Part shown: positions 48,961 through 61,259 of the stretch, one piece after another | Numbering within the stretch: the stretch's first letter is position 1 | Layout: each line of letters opens with the position of its first letter | Assembly (NCBI RefSeq): GCF_036898095.1 | Contig: NC_090768.1 | Location: forward strand, 48,716,592-48,780,591 | From: Palaemon carinicauda | Lineage: Eukaryota > Arthropoda > Malacostraca > Decapoda > Palaemonidae | DNA: 64,000 bases | Reading direction: 5' to 3' | The notes under the pieces: model-generated | Database searches by the model: none | Told to the model about the DNA's origin: nothing | What the model saw: the letters and a program-made list of their open reading frames with translations, nothing else | Position numbers and translations under genes: made by a program

Positions 48961-49188
48961 GGAAATCTTTCGTCAGATGTCTCTAGTGCTTCCATGACAA
49001 AACAGACAAGGTGTTGCTCTTCTTACTACTGCTATGAAATGAGCGGAGCCTTCTCCAACCTTAGCGAACCAAAGACAGTAAAGGGCTGTCTTTGTTAGCA
49101 AAAGCATACAAAAGTTACAAATCGAGTTGCCGTATTTCAATTCTTTATTATCATTTGACGTCTCGAATATCCACTGCAAATAAAAAAA
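48938..49188 (+). repeat. Repeat X, copy 1, ending in a microsatellite
   Basis: This segment is the inverted counterpart of 54,926-55,180. Shared stretches include gttagaatcaaaagaacg, acaaaacagacaaggtgttg, aactcgatttgta-like aaatcgagttgccgtatttc and gaatatccactgcaaata. Both copies end at the same point next to CA/TA microsatellite. It lies beside Tigger-like coding sequence in both places and may be part of that element or a separate insertion. Confidence 0.7.
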
Positions 49189-49201
49189 AAACACACACAC
49201 A

Positions 49202-49281
<80 letters not shown>

Positions 49282-49296
49282 TTATATATATATATG

Positions 49297-49367
<71 letters not shown>
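49189..49367. repeat. (CA)n(TA)n(TG)n palindromic microsatellite
   Basis: Short CA run (49,191-49,200), TA tract to about 49,347 and TG run to 49,367. The arrangement is self-complementary. Confidence 0.95.
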
Positions 49368-49379
49368 AATACCAATTTT

Positions 49380-49556
49380 CGGGCCAATTTCTCGGACTAG
49401 GGTTCGATTCCCCGGCCGACCAGAAGCTATTATCTCTTGGGTTGATTTCCCCTTGGTTCTCTGATCCCGAAGTATAGAGAGAATCCAGATATTAAGCGAG
49501 TATAATATATGGCTTATATAAATATGAAAAACACGTGTAAATGTGCAAAATTTATC

Positions 49557-49560
<4 letters not shown>
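49380..49560 (+). repeat. tRNA-derived SINE fragment with B box
   Basis: The string GGTTCGATTCC (49,401-49,411) is a perfect RNA polymerase III B box, embedded in a T-arm-like gggttcgattccccgg. The 5' half with the A box is missing, cut by the TG microsatellite. A body without coding capacity follows to tgcaaaatttatcatta, then TA repeat. A similar tail (gcaaaatttatcatatat) occurs at 53,814. Confidence 0.55.
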
Positions 49561-49644
<84 letters not shown>

Positions 49645-49647
49645 TGT
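49560..49647. repeat. (TA)n(TG)n microsatellite
   Basis: TA tract to 49,613 followed by TG units, starting from the SINE-like tail. Confidence 0.97.
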
Positions 49648-49757
49648 AGAAATCACAAAAGCTAACAAGCGATGAGCATAAAGTAATCAAGTATTATACC
49701 CACGAAAGGAAAAATGGAAACAAACTCAGTTCTCCTTTTGTGGGTATAATATATACA

Positions 49758-50110
<353 letters not shown>

Positions 50111-50215
50111 ATATCAAAACATATTATACGAAATCCCCCTTTAATGTTTTATTCCCCCATAAATTACTTCATCATAGAAATTAGTAACATAGTAACAGGT
50201 AAGAAAATAATACCT

Positions 50216-50365
<150 letters not shown>

Positions 50366-51016
50366 AAGGTACCCCGTTCCTACTCTTCTCGTAAGCTAAC
50401 TTTTGTTTTGACGTCCCGATTGCGTATCAATCTTTTAGGGGTCTTGATGAAGGGCAACAAACTCTTTCTTCAGAGTATTCGTTTGGCCAATTCCTCTCCT
50501 CCTGTCATTGCGCTTCTTGGTCGAATTTCTTTTTACGAACATCTTGAAGTCGTTTCATAACGACGGAACCCAACTGAACCATGGATCCCTTTGCAATTAA
50601 AATATCCTTTTTTCTTAATGACCGTAAGAGGTCTCGTGTCTCAAATTGCCTCTCCCGTTGATGATGATTTTGATTGACCTGCCTACATACAAGGCAGACC
50701 ACGGCCCCTTTTGTTGGCAGCCCGTAAAGGTTGTATCTTTTAAAAGCTGTTACTTGTGTTGGATGACACGAACACTGATGACAGACAGATGATGATGAGG
50801 CTGACACAAAATGACGACCGAAGCTGGAGCCCGAAGTTCAAATCCGGGCGCAGTAAACCAAAAATCTCCGATCTCAAACCTGTTTCTTCGTCGGTCCTAG
50901 ATAATCATTTTTCTTATAAGCACGTGCTAACAGGAAGACGTCCAATTGGAGTGTCTCTCCTTAGAAGTTCTCCTTTTTAGAGGAAAAAAATTAGTTCAGA
51001 TTGAAGAATTTTAGCT
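50366..51016. other. Unassigned sequence with one weak ORF
   Basis: The minus strand has a 100-codon frame (50,505-50,807) with mixed composition and a Cys patch (VCHQCSCHP, then VCLVCRQ). I recognise no family and see no splice or start context that would fix a gene. Confidence 0.3.
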
Positions 51017-52015
51017 TTCTCTGGTCCTTCAATATTCTCTACTTCTGTGTAGTTTCCGCCTTATTCTGCACAATCTTTATTTTTGGATCTTCAACATTAT
51101 GAACTTTACTTTCTCATTTCAATTCCGCACAATCGTAAAGTGATAAATAAATAATAACTAGTTCTCCTTTTCGGATTCTTTATTTCTTCTCTTCCGCTCT
51201 CCTTCCTGTCTTCCTCTTCTTCCTGTATTTTCTGTCAGAATCCTTTCAAATAAATCCATAATTAGTCTTGAAGATTCTTGTTTAGCTTTTCATAACTGCC
51301 TTCCTGATTCCACTTGTCGTTGATTCCTTTCAGACGATGTATTTTGGTTTTCTTCCAAAGTCGCAGACTCAACAATTCTCTTAACTTTCATTAAAGCATT
51401 TTATGCATCATCCAAACCTTGTTTCCTTTTTCATGGCCTCAGAGGCAAGTCAGTGATAAAATCTTGCAAATTTGGGTTGATCAATAAAACGATTAAAACC
51501 ATCTTTTTATCTTCTCTAACAATCCTGCTCAAGACGAATGACAATTTGAATCCGATTTGGAAATGCACCGGTATTCCATATTTCTCCTAACAGAGAGACC
51601 AAGACTCTTTTGAAACTCTGATAGGAAAGCATTCAACTTTCTTATTAAAGAAGAAGAACAAATTGGAGTCAAACAACGAGTTGGGAGAATTTCGGAATTG
51701 GTCCTTCAATATTCTCTACTTCTGTGCAGTTTCCGCCTTATTCTGTATAATCTTTATTTGTGGATCTTCAACATTATGGTCTATACTTACTCATTTAAAA
51801 TCCGCACAATCGTAAACTGATCAACAAATAATAACTGGTTTTCCTTTTCGGATACTTTATTTCTTCTCTCTCGTTCTCCTTCCTGTCTCCCTCTTCTTCC
51901 TGTATTTTCTGTCGGAATCCTTTCAAATAAATAAGTTATTAGTCTTCAAGATTCTTGTTTTGCTTTTCATGACTGCCTTCTTGATTCCACTTGTCGTTGA
52001 TCCCTTTCATCTTAG
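51017..52015. repeat. Direct duplication of a 320-bp segment
   Basis: 51,017-51,340 and 51,701-52,015 are direct copies about 684 bases apart. Both contain ttcaatattctctacttctg, tttccgccttattctg, ctccttcctgtct-ccctcttc-like segments and gattccacttgtcgttgat. The space between has no coding signal. Confidence 0.8.
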
Positions 52016-52690
52016 AAGAAAGAAGTCGTCAAAACAAGAATCTTGAAGACTTCTTCTTTCTCTCCATGAGGAAGAAGAAGTCTTCAAAACAGGAATCTTG
52101 AAGACTTCTTCTTCCTCATGGAGAGAAAGAAGTCTTCAAGATTCTTGTTTTGCTTTTCATGACTGCCTTCCTGATTCCACTTGTCATTGATCCCTTTCTT
52201 CTTAGAAGAAAGAAGTCTTCAAAACAAGAATGTTGAAGACTTCTTCTTTCTCTCCATGATGAAGAAGAAGTCTTCAAAATAAGAATCTTGAAGACTTCTT
52301 CTTCCTCATGGAGAGAAAGAAGAAGTCTTCAAGATTATTGTTTTGCTTTTCATGACTGCGTTCCTGATTCCACTTGTCGTTGATCCCTTTCTTCTTAGAA
52401 GAAAGAAGTCTTCAAAACAAAAATCTTGAAGACTTCTTCTTTCCCTCCATGAAGAAGAAGTCTTCAAAACAAGTATCTTGAAGACTTCTTCCTCCTCATG
52501 GAGAGAAAGATGAAGTCTTCAAGATTATTGTTTTGCTTTTCATGACTGCCTTCCTAATTCCACTTGTTGATCCCTTTCTTTTTAGAAGAAAGAAGTCTTC
52601 AAAACAAGAATCTTGAAGACTTCTTCTTCCTCATGGAGAGAAAGAATAAGTCCTCAAGATTCTTGTTTAGCTTTTCATGACTGCCTTCCT
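51955..52690. repeat. 190-bp tandem array of hairpin units
   Basis: The landmark gcttttcatgactgcc recurs at 51,962, 52,152, 52,345 and 52,535 (spacing 190-193), with a shorter last unit at 52,670. Each unit contains a near-perfect inverted repeat. For example 52,030-52,086 pairs with 52,100-52,152 across a loop of about 13 bases. The array starts inside the second copy of the duplicated segment and ends 55 bases before the GC-rich array. Confidence 0.85.
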
Positions 52691-52746
52691 GTTTCCACCC
52701 TTCAAGTTTTTTAAAAATAAGCTAGATACAGGAACTCTCTATTGTT

Positions 52747-53811
52747 GGCTGGGCGGGGCTGGCCCCCCTTCTGCTAGCCCGGAGGGTCTCACCCTTCCCG
52801 CTGGCAGGGCGGGGCTCCCCCCTTCCCGCTGGCAGGGCGGGGCTCCCCCTTCCCGCTGGCAGGGCGGGCTCTCCCCTTCCCGCTGGCTGGGCGGGGCTCC
52901 CCTTCTCGCTGGCATGGCGGGGCTCCCCCCTTCCCGCTGGCAGGGCGGGGCTCCCCCCTTCCCGCTGGCAGGGCGGGGCTCCACCCTTCCCGCTGGCAGG
53001 GCAGGGCTCCCCCCTTCCCGCTGGCAGGGCGGGGCTCCCCCCTTCCCGCTGGCAGGGCAGGGCTCCCCCTTCCCGATGGCTGGGCGGGGCTCCCCCCTTC
53101 CCGCTGGGAGGGCGGGCGGTGCTCCTCCCTTCCCGCTGGCAGGGCGGTGCTCCCCCCTTCCCGCTGGTAGGGCGGGGCTCCCCCATTCCCGCTGGCAGGG
53201 CGGGGCTCCCCCCTTCCCGCTGGCAGGGCGGGGCTCCCCCTTTCCCGCTGGCAGGGCGGGGCTCCCCCCTTCCCGCTGGCAGGGCGGGGCTCCCCCCTTC
53301 ACGCTGGTAGGGGAGAGCGGGGCTCCCCCTTTCCGCTGGCAGGGTGGGACTCCCCATTTCCCGCTGGCAGGGCGGGGCTCCCCCCTTCTCGCTGGCAGGG
53401 CGGGGCTCCCCCCTTCCCGCTGGCGGGGCGGGGTTCCCCCCTTCCCGCTGGCGGGGCGGGGTTCCCCCCTTCCCGCTGGCAGGGCGGGGCTCCCCCCTTC
53501 CCGCTGGCAGGGCGGGGCTCACCCCTTCCCGCTGGCAGGGCGGGGCTCACCCCTTCCCGCTGGCAGGGCGGGGCTCACCCCTTCCCGCTGGCAGGGCGGG
53601 GCTCACCCCTTCCCGCTGGCAGGGCGGGGCTCCCTGCCCCGCTGGCAGGGTGGGGCTCCCCCCTTCCCGCTGGCAGGGTGGGGCTTCCCCCTTCCCGCTG
53701 GCAGGGCCGGGCTCCCCCCTTCCCGCTGACAGGGCGGGGCTCCCCTCTTCCCGCTGGCAGGCCGGGGCTCCCCCCTTTCCGCTGGGAGGGCGGGGCTTTC
53801 CCTTCCCGTGG
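52747..53811. repeat. GC-rich 28-bp minisatellite, about 38 units
   Basis: The unit is ttcccgctggcagggcgggg plus ctcccccc, 27-29 bp long. GC is near 80 percent, against AT-rich flanks on both sides. Three units make 84 bp, so a 28-residue period appears in translation: one frame runs 350 codons on plus (52,677-53,729) and another 266 codons on minus. Both are rejected as genes. Every unit carries the GC-box hexamer GGGCGG and G-runs on both strands. It ends abruptly at ccgtggcaaaatttatca, which resembles the SINE tail at 49,545. Confidence 0.95.
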
Positions 53812-53822
53812 CAAAATTTATC

Positions 53823-54347
<525 letters not shown>

Positions 54348-54413
<66 letters not shown>
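54348..54413. repeat. (TTA)n microsatellite
   Basis: About 22 perfect units. Confidence 0.97.
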
Positions 54414-54415
<2 letters not shown>

Positions 54416-54526
54416 TCTGCCAAGGAGGACATGTTTTCACCTCTGTCTATTTGTTTGTCACCAACCTAACTCAAAAAGTTACGGGCGAATTTTGACCAAC
54501 GTACTACAAATATATTAAAAACAATG

Positions 54527-54530
<4 letters not shown>

Positions 54531-54601
<71 letters not shown>
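54531..54601. repeat. (TC)n microsatellite
   Basis: About 35 perfect units. Confidence 0.97.
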
Positions 54602-54606
<5 letters not shown>

Positions 54607-54810
54607 TCATTTAGTCTGGCATAACTCATATATGGTGTTTTTATTATTATTATTATTTTACATCGAACCATATCTGAAAGTACTTTTTCTTTCATCGGTG
54701 ACTTGAACAAGACTAATGTCGAAATTCTAATGTAGTTGTTAATGGAATTAATTGTTTAGCTGTAATACTCCAATAATTTCTACATGATTTTGAGGATTCA
54801 TGATATATAT

Positions 54811-54819
54811 ATACATACA

Positions 54820-54903
<84 letters not shown>
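54811..54903. repeat. (CATA)n(TA)n microsatellite
   Basis: Nine CATA units followed by TA units, closing with gtgtgtgtatgtg next to repeat X. Confidence 0.96.
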
Positions 54904-54904
<1 letters not shown>

Positions 54905-54925
54905 GTGTGTGTATGTGTATTCAGT

Positions 54926-55180
54926 ATTTGCAGTGGATATTCGAAACGTCAAATGATAAAACAGAATGAAATATGGCAACTCGATTTGTAAAATTTTAAT
55001 GCTTTCACAAGCAAAAACACCCATTTGTTGTCTTTGATTCGCTAAGGTTTGGAGAGGGTTCCGCCCATTTCATAGTAGTAGTAAGAAGAGCAACACCTTG
55101 TCTGTTTTGTCATGGGAACAGTAGAGACATCTGACGAAAGATTTCCCCCGGGTGTCTGCGTTCTTTTGATTCTAACCGTA
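54926..55180 (-). repeat. Repeat X, copy 2
   Basis: Inverted relative to 48,938-49,188 and ending at the same point (tttgcagtggatattcgaaa) beside a microsatellite. On the minus strand it follows directly after the Tigger-like DDE region. Confidence 0.7.
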
Positions 55181-55187
55181 CTGTATG

Positions 55188-55560
55188 TCATAGATAGTAC
55201 CGCTTGAAGAGAACTGTGACGCTTAGGTCGATGAGTTGAATGAGAGACTTAATGTTTGATGGCAAAAAGAAAAAAAAAAAAAAAAAAAAAAAAGAGGAGA
55301 CTATTCTCACATTTGGGTTCAGGCCATTCAGATGTGTGGGATGTCCATGTGCATTATCTAGGATCAACATGGCCTTAAAAGGAAGTTTTTTTTTTCTCTT
55401 TCAATATATCTTAGCCACTGGTATAAAATGGCAGGTGAACCACTCTTATAAAATTATCATGGTGATCCAAGCCCTGGGATTAGTCATCCATATGACAAGA
55501 AGCGTCCACTATGAAATGTTTTTGAGTACCTGGGACATAGAAGGCTTACATTAACTTCAG
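55188..55560 (-). pseudogene. Tigger/jerky-like DDE transposase fragment
   Basis: The minus strand reads KAMLILDNAHGHPTHLNGLN, then PNVRIV, a run of Phe codons, LPSNIKSLIQLIDL and FKRYYL. This is the signature of the Tigger/pogo DDE domain: the second catalytic Asp in LLLDNAPGHP, the NV-V-LPPNTTSLIQPMDQGVI block with the third acidic residue, then FK-YYL. The Phe run is a poly(T) of 24 on the coding strand (poly(A) at 55,270-55,293 on plus). It sits where a single Phe or Leu is expected. Upstream stops and frame changes mark it as dead. Confidence 0.75.
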
Positions 55561-55666
55561 CTAGAAATCGCCAGTGGTATTACCTCCTAACTAAAATGGA
55601 CTTCCTTGCACTCCACTCTGTGAATGCTATAGAGAGCATTATGGAAATCAATGTAGAGATACTACA

Positions 55667-56259
55667 GCTAGAGAGTTATGGGGTCCTTTGACTGGCCAGA
55701 CAGTACTAAATTTGATCTTTCTTTCTGGTTACGGTTCACTTTCCCTTTATCTACATATACACCGAATAATCTTGCGTATTCTTTACACAGATTCTCCTCT
55801 GTCCTCATACACATGACAACACTGAGACTACCAAACAATTCTTCTTCACCCAAGGGGTTAACTACTGCACTGTATGTTCAGGGGCTATTTTCCTCATGGG
55901 AAGGGTAGAAGAGACTCTGTAGCTATGGTAAGCAGCTCTTCTAGGAGAAGGAAACTCCAAAATCAAACCATTGTTCTCTAGTCTTGGGTAGTGCCATAAC
56001 CTCAGTACCATGGTCTTCCACTGTCTTGGAGTAGAGTTCTCTTGCTTGAGGGTACACTCAGACACACTATTCTATCTAATTTCTCTTCCTCTTGTTTTGG
56101 TAAAGTTTTTATAGTTTATATAGGAAATATTTATTTTAATATTACTGTTTTTTAATATTTAATTTTTCCTTGTTTCCTTTCCTCACTGAGCTATTTTACC
56201 TGTTGAGGCCCCTGGGCTTATAGCATCCTGCTTTTCCAACTAGGGTTGTAGCTTAGCAA

Positions 56260-56260
<1 letters not shown>
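55667..56260 (+). repeat. Family A repeat, full-length reference copy
   Basis: The most complete copy, about 590 bp from agagagttatggggtccttt to tagcttagcaagtaataat. It has no long open frame. Its last 100 bases or so match the 3' end of the LINE at 29,263-31,560, as expected for a non-autonomous partner that uses the LINE's machinery. The body before that differs from the LINE. No tRNA-like A or B box was found, so I do not call it a tRNA SINE. Confidence 0.85.
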
Positions 56261-56310
<50 letters not shown>

Positions 56311-56334
56311 GTATAATAATAATAATAATAATAG

Positions 56335-56383
<49 letters not shown>

Positions 56384-56394
56384 GTAACAACAAC

Positions 56395-56438
<44 letters not shown>

Positions 56439-56579
56439 TGATAATAATAATAAGAGTAATAATAATAATAATAGTAACAACAATAATAATAATAATAATA
56501 ATAATAGTAACAACAATAATAATAATAATAATAATAATAGTAACAACAACAACAATAATAATAATAATAATAATAATAG
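56259..56579. repeat. (AAT)n compound tail of family A
   Basis: About 320 bases of AAT with interspersed agtaacaac-type variants that themselves recur four times, so the tail has expanded by slippage and duplication. Confidence 0.95.
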
Positions 56580-57408
56580 GCATGACAACGAGTCGGAGGA
56601 TTTACTTGCCTAATTTTTCCTATGCGATAATGCTATTACAGTAATGCATTAATTTCGTGAAGTGCATTAAAATATTTAATGTCAATTTTTACAAAGAAAT
56701 GTTTCTACGAGATTACGTCAGAAAATGAGTCAAAGCTATAATTTTGTGAGTGGATATATCAATAGTAAACAAAAATAAATACAACCAATATATTTCATCT
56801 ATATCCTATAAGAATAGCTATTACTCAGCTATATATATTATTCTATTTTTTTCCGGAATTACTACCTCGATTTTAACAATATACATTACCAAAATTGGGT
56901 ACATTTTCAGCAGAAGTTATTTACTACATTTTCAGCATAAAAAAATAGTTCAGCATGACCGGAAACTCTTAAAACGACTCTGATTTAGCGAAAATCTGTC
57001 AACAAATAACGAAGCTTTGTGAATTTCAAAATTAATGGGGCGGTCGCAATAAAAGGGGGTTCCAGGGGTCGAACATTTTTTAAACACATCAATTTCGGAT
57101 AACTAGGGCCTAACTGAACCAAATGAATAAAAAAATAAATAAATAAATCTTAACAAGCAAGTCCTACGGGATGACATATGGCACCGAACTATAAAGCATT
57201 TTATCAACATTCATTAGCAACTATGGGTTTCCTACAATCAGGACTAATTACAATCTATTTCCCAAAATTCTCTTTTTCCGCATTTTCAAACCATATCCAA
57301 TTCAGAGTTATGAAAACAAATCTACTTGACACAATACGATGATAAGGATAATTCGATTAAAAACAAAACAAATCGTATGAGCAAAGAAAGGGGCATAACA
57401 CCATATCT
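56580..57408. other. AT-rich spacer
   Basis: No coding or repeat signal recognised. Confidence 0.35.
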
Positions 57409-57496
57409 CTCTTCTTCTTCTTCTTCTTCTTCTTCTTCTTCTTCTTCTTCTTCTTCTTCTTCTTCTTCTTCTTCTTCTTCTTCTTCTTCTTCTTCT
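57409..57496. repeat. (CTT)n microsatellite
   Basis: About 29 units. Translates as poly-Ser, poly-Arg or poly-Glu depending on frame; not a gene. Confidence 0.97.
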
Positions 57497-59670
57497 CCTT
57501 TTACCAACGCTGCCAACACAGTACATTAATTCCCGAAGAGAGGCAAAGCATGGGTCCTCGGGTGGCATGTGGATAGGGCGAAGCTCGACAACACGTGGAT
57601 GGCTGAGTTAACTTTGAAGGTCATGGCACAATTAGGAGGCACAGTGCCAGAGCTGCCACCTGACATTTCGTTTGAGGCCCTCGCTAAAATGCCTGAAGCC
57701 GTTTATATAAGAGAAATGCCCAGGAAGTTTTCTTGAAATAATCACACTCTTGAAACAAAGCGCCAAGGTATTTTTTTGTCCTTTGAAGTTCAAACAATTA
57801 TACTTCTGATTGTTTATTATTTGTTTTGCAGTGGCAACTTTGTCCGGCATAAGAATGTTCAATACAACCTTCAATAAGACGGATCAAAGTAATAAAATAA
57901 AAATACTCATACAAAGGTAAAACAGACCTAACGCCAGATCGAAAACCATGAACAGAATTTAAGCCAAAGGCCGAAACAATTTGAACCAAAGGCCGAAACA
58001 ATAAATGGATAATAAAAAAAAACTTTCTTCCTGCACAAAGTGTATAACTGCATTTCTCAGTTTCAGTAGTTTTCATGCGATGGCGTCAAGAAAAATCCGA
58101 CGCCTCTATTTTTTAGGACTAATTTCCCTGGTCTTTCCAAACACTATCTTATTTGAAATTTATTGGTATGCGATAAAAGAAGGATAATTATCCAAAACAG
58201 GAATTGTTTGGAGAATCTAAGTGGGATATTGGCAAGACTGCAAAGACACAATAAAGGTAAAATAAACAATAAGATGAAGATCAACACCAACATGAAATTT
58301 TTGGAGAAAAGGCCAAAAGGAAAGGCAACCCAGAATTTTTGTAACCCAGGCTAAAGAAAACAAGAAAAGGGGTTAAGGAAGGAAGAAAGTTTTGCTTCAA
58401 AATAAATGAATTGCTGGACCCAACTTTTAAAGGAAGAAGTGCTATATAAAACTTTAAAGAACCGAAGAAGGAAGTAAATACCAAGGCTTCAAAATCAAAT
58501 GTTTAAAGAGCCTTCATAGTGATATGCATAGAAATGAGAAAAAAAAAAAAAAAAAAACAGAAATGGGGATGCTGCCAACTCGGTCAATGATGGAACAATG
58601 CCAATCGTACGAACAAACAATGACGTAGGTATCATCGTCACTGACATCATCACCATCATCACAAGACTCTCAACAGGTGGCAGCACCAGGTGTTCCTTCA
58701 ACTTGAAACTGTCATTACAATTAACAGCTGCACCTTCACCATCCTATTAGCATACATGTAAAAAAATAAATATAAGGTTATATAATTTGATTATCTATCA
58801 TTCGGCTTCGTATCAACTTGCAATGCGGTGTAGTTTACTGAAAAAGGATAAATATACTTATCGACTGCCAGATATTTTGAAGAATAAGTAAAAGAAACCA
58901 ATAGGTAAGAAGAGGTTAGTTAAAAACCGTATCCCTTGACAACGGGAGACAAATACTCTACACTCCTCATGTTGACAATTCGTTTCTCTATATGTTTTAA
59001 CATATCTCAACAATCTATTATTTACAGTTATCACTGTTAATGTTTATCAACGGGATAAGAATTAGGATTTGGAATTAAAACAGAAGAAGACTATGGCCGA
59101 CCTCTCAGAGAGGACAATCGTGATAAATCAATATAATGTGATAATAGTGAAAAGATTTCAGTTAGCGGAAACATCTGTTTCCGAAGAGCCGAGATTAATT
59201 AAAAAGGTTTTCATTCGCGACTGTATCCGACGAGAGGCAGTTCACAACTAAAACGCCTTTAATCCAAGATTTCAAACATTCTTATCATGTTATAAAATGT
59301 CAAAACATCCATTAACATCGGGCTTACATGCGTCAAAAACAATACACGAGAGAAACTCTTGTCATTATTTCTTAAATACTCCCAACATTTATCTTTGAAA
59401 GAAAGACGGATTTTAAAGTTTGGAGACTTGAACAATTTGTTTAAAGTTTGGAGACTTGAACAATTTGTTTAAAGTTTATTACTCTGCCCATCTTCCTGAC
59501 TTGAACATATGCGCACCGTCATCCAAGTTTAAGAATAGCCTTTGGAACATTTGAGTTTCGGGTGTTTTGGTTCCTTTTCAAATAAGACCGATCTAAGGAA
59601 TTTAGAACATCATATCGCTATTTCCAAAAGCACTGAACGTAGAATCACTATAAGTTTCTGTGCACAGAAT
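57497..59670. other. Unassigned sequence
   Basis: About 2.2 kb with no recognisable gene. Minor structures are a two-copy ccaaaggccgaaacaat at about 57,963-57,999, a poly(A) of 19 at 58,539-58,557 and a two-copy 28-bp repeat (aaagtttggagacttgaaca) at 59,415-59,476. Confidence 0.4.
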
Positions 59671-59675
59671 TTCTA

Positions 59676-60020
59676 TTATTATTACTATTATTAATTGCTA
59701 AGCTACAACCCAAGTTGGAAAAGCAGAATGCTATAAGCCCAGGGGCTCCAACAGGGAAAATAGCCTAGTGAGGAAAGGAAAAAGGAAAAAATAAATATTT
59801 TAAGAATATCAAAATAAATATCTCCTATATAAACTATAAAAACTTTAACAAAACAAGAGGAAGAGAAATTAGATAGAATAGTGTGCCTAAAACAAGAGGA
59901 ATAGAAATTAGATAGAATAGTGTGCCCGAGTGTACCCTCAAGCTAGAGAACTCTAATCCAAGATAGTGGAAGACCATGGTACAGAGGCTATGACACTACT
60001 GTTTTGATTTTGGAGTGTCC
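59676..60020 (-). repeat. Family A repeat, 3' portion with internal duplication
   Basis: Minus-strand copy with a short AAT tail at 59,676-59,693. A 40-bp segment (gaaattagatagaatagtgt) is duplicated at about 59,865-59,925. The 5' part is missing. Confidence 0.8.
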
Positions 60021-60347
60021 TTCTCCTACTTTTCCGATTGTGAAGAACTAACAAGAAAGCATGAAAAAATATTCTTCGATTATTCTTCACTAATCGACCA
60101 ACTATTCCTTTGATTTGAAATTTAGGAACGTAGACCACCGGAGAATATCAATTGACCGACTTCTTTTGCTTGTGTTTTCCTTCGTTAAACACACAAAAGG
60201 AGATCAGTGGCACCCCGGCTTCAATTTACTTTGACCAAAATTGAATAAAATCACTCAGAAGGGTTAAAATCATGGGACACGTTGAACTACCATTATCTCG
60301 ATCACGAATGTTTTTCTCCCCCTTTTTCCTGCTTTGCTATTTTATCA

Positions 60348-60349
<2 letters not shown>

Positions 60350-60428
<79 letters not shown>

Positions 60429-60450
60429 TAATGCCACACTTGCACGAAAG

Positions 60451-60528
<78 letters not shown>
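60350..60528. repeat. (CT)n and (AG)n inverted microsatellite pair
   Basis: A CT tract (60,350-60,420) and an AG tract (60,453-60,528) are separated by about 32 bases. They are complementary, so the region can form a long hairpin or cruciform. Confidence 0.96.
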
Positions 60529-60899
60529 TCTCATTTTGCTCGAACCGCAATTTACAGCATACTTGCACAGTCTGTTTAATTGTTCAGAAAGAAATCTTCA
60601 AGTTCACCATGGGAACGCTAAAGTTCCCCGGCTTACTCTCCTTGACAAGAGCATTCTAAGAGAGCGAAATGAAATCTCTCATCGTCGAGAATCGCCATTA
60701 TTATATATTTTCCTCTTGATGTGATTCAGCCAAGTGGTCTTTGACGTCTTTGATTTTATAACTTCGTCTACGTCTTTATTGCCCTCAACCCATTCCTTAT
60801 GTCCGAGATATGAACATACGTTCTTCAGCTTTTTTCAGAGATGACGATGACCTTATGACGGATATTAAAAAGGATTTCTCGATTTGAACTTATATGTCA
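60529..60899. other. Non-coding spacer
   Basis: No gene recognised. Confidence 0.35.
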
Positions 60900-60949
60900 T
60901 ATGAAGTTATCAATCTGAACAGAAGATTAATTTCAAAATAAAATAAAAT

Positions 60950-61025
60950 AAAATATTTCCCAAACAGTAACAACATTAAAACAGATCTTTCATTTACATA
61001 CAAACTATCAAAAGAGACCTATGGC
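60950..61025 (-). mobile_element. Probable LINE 3'UTR remnant
   Basis: The stretch aacagtaacaacattaaaac and the following tacaaactatcaaaagagac resemble the first LINE's 3'UTR at about 29,440-29,525. It lies between two 38-bp direct repeats (about 60,899 and 61,222). Confidence 0.4.
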
Positions 61026-61055
61026 CTTATCTAACAATGACATATTTACCAATAA

Positions 61056-61058
<3 letters not shown>

Positions 61059-61133
<75 letters not shown>

Positions 61134-61134
61134 T

Positions 61135-61222
<88 letters not shown>
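61059..61222. repeat. (TA)n microsatellite
   Basis: About 80 TA units with a CAG and an ATTA interruption. Confidence 0.97.
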
Positions 61223-61226
<4 letters not shown>

Positions 61227-61259
61227 GTTATCGATCTGAACAGAGGATTAATTTCAAAT

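Noticed and set aside
49401..49411. Functional tRNA gene
   Set aside because: Only the T-arm/B box is present; no A box, anticodon stem or acceptor stem can be formed.
50505..50807. 100-codon minus-strand ORF with a Cys patch
   Set aside because: No family recognised and no repeat of the motif; kept only as a note in the spacer entry.
52677..53729. 350-codon Pro/Gly/Arg-rich ORF on plus and 266-codon ORF on minus
   Set aside because: Both are translations of the 28-bp minisatellite. Frames are open on both strands simply because the GC-rich unit lacks stops.
56218..56588. Poly-Ile/Leu/Tyr ORFs over 110 codons
   Set aside because: Translations of the (AAT)n tail.
57308..57568. Arg-rich, Glu-rich and Ser-rich ORFs
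   Set aside because: Translations of the (CTT)n tract in three frames.
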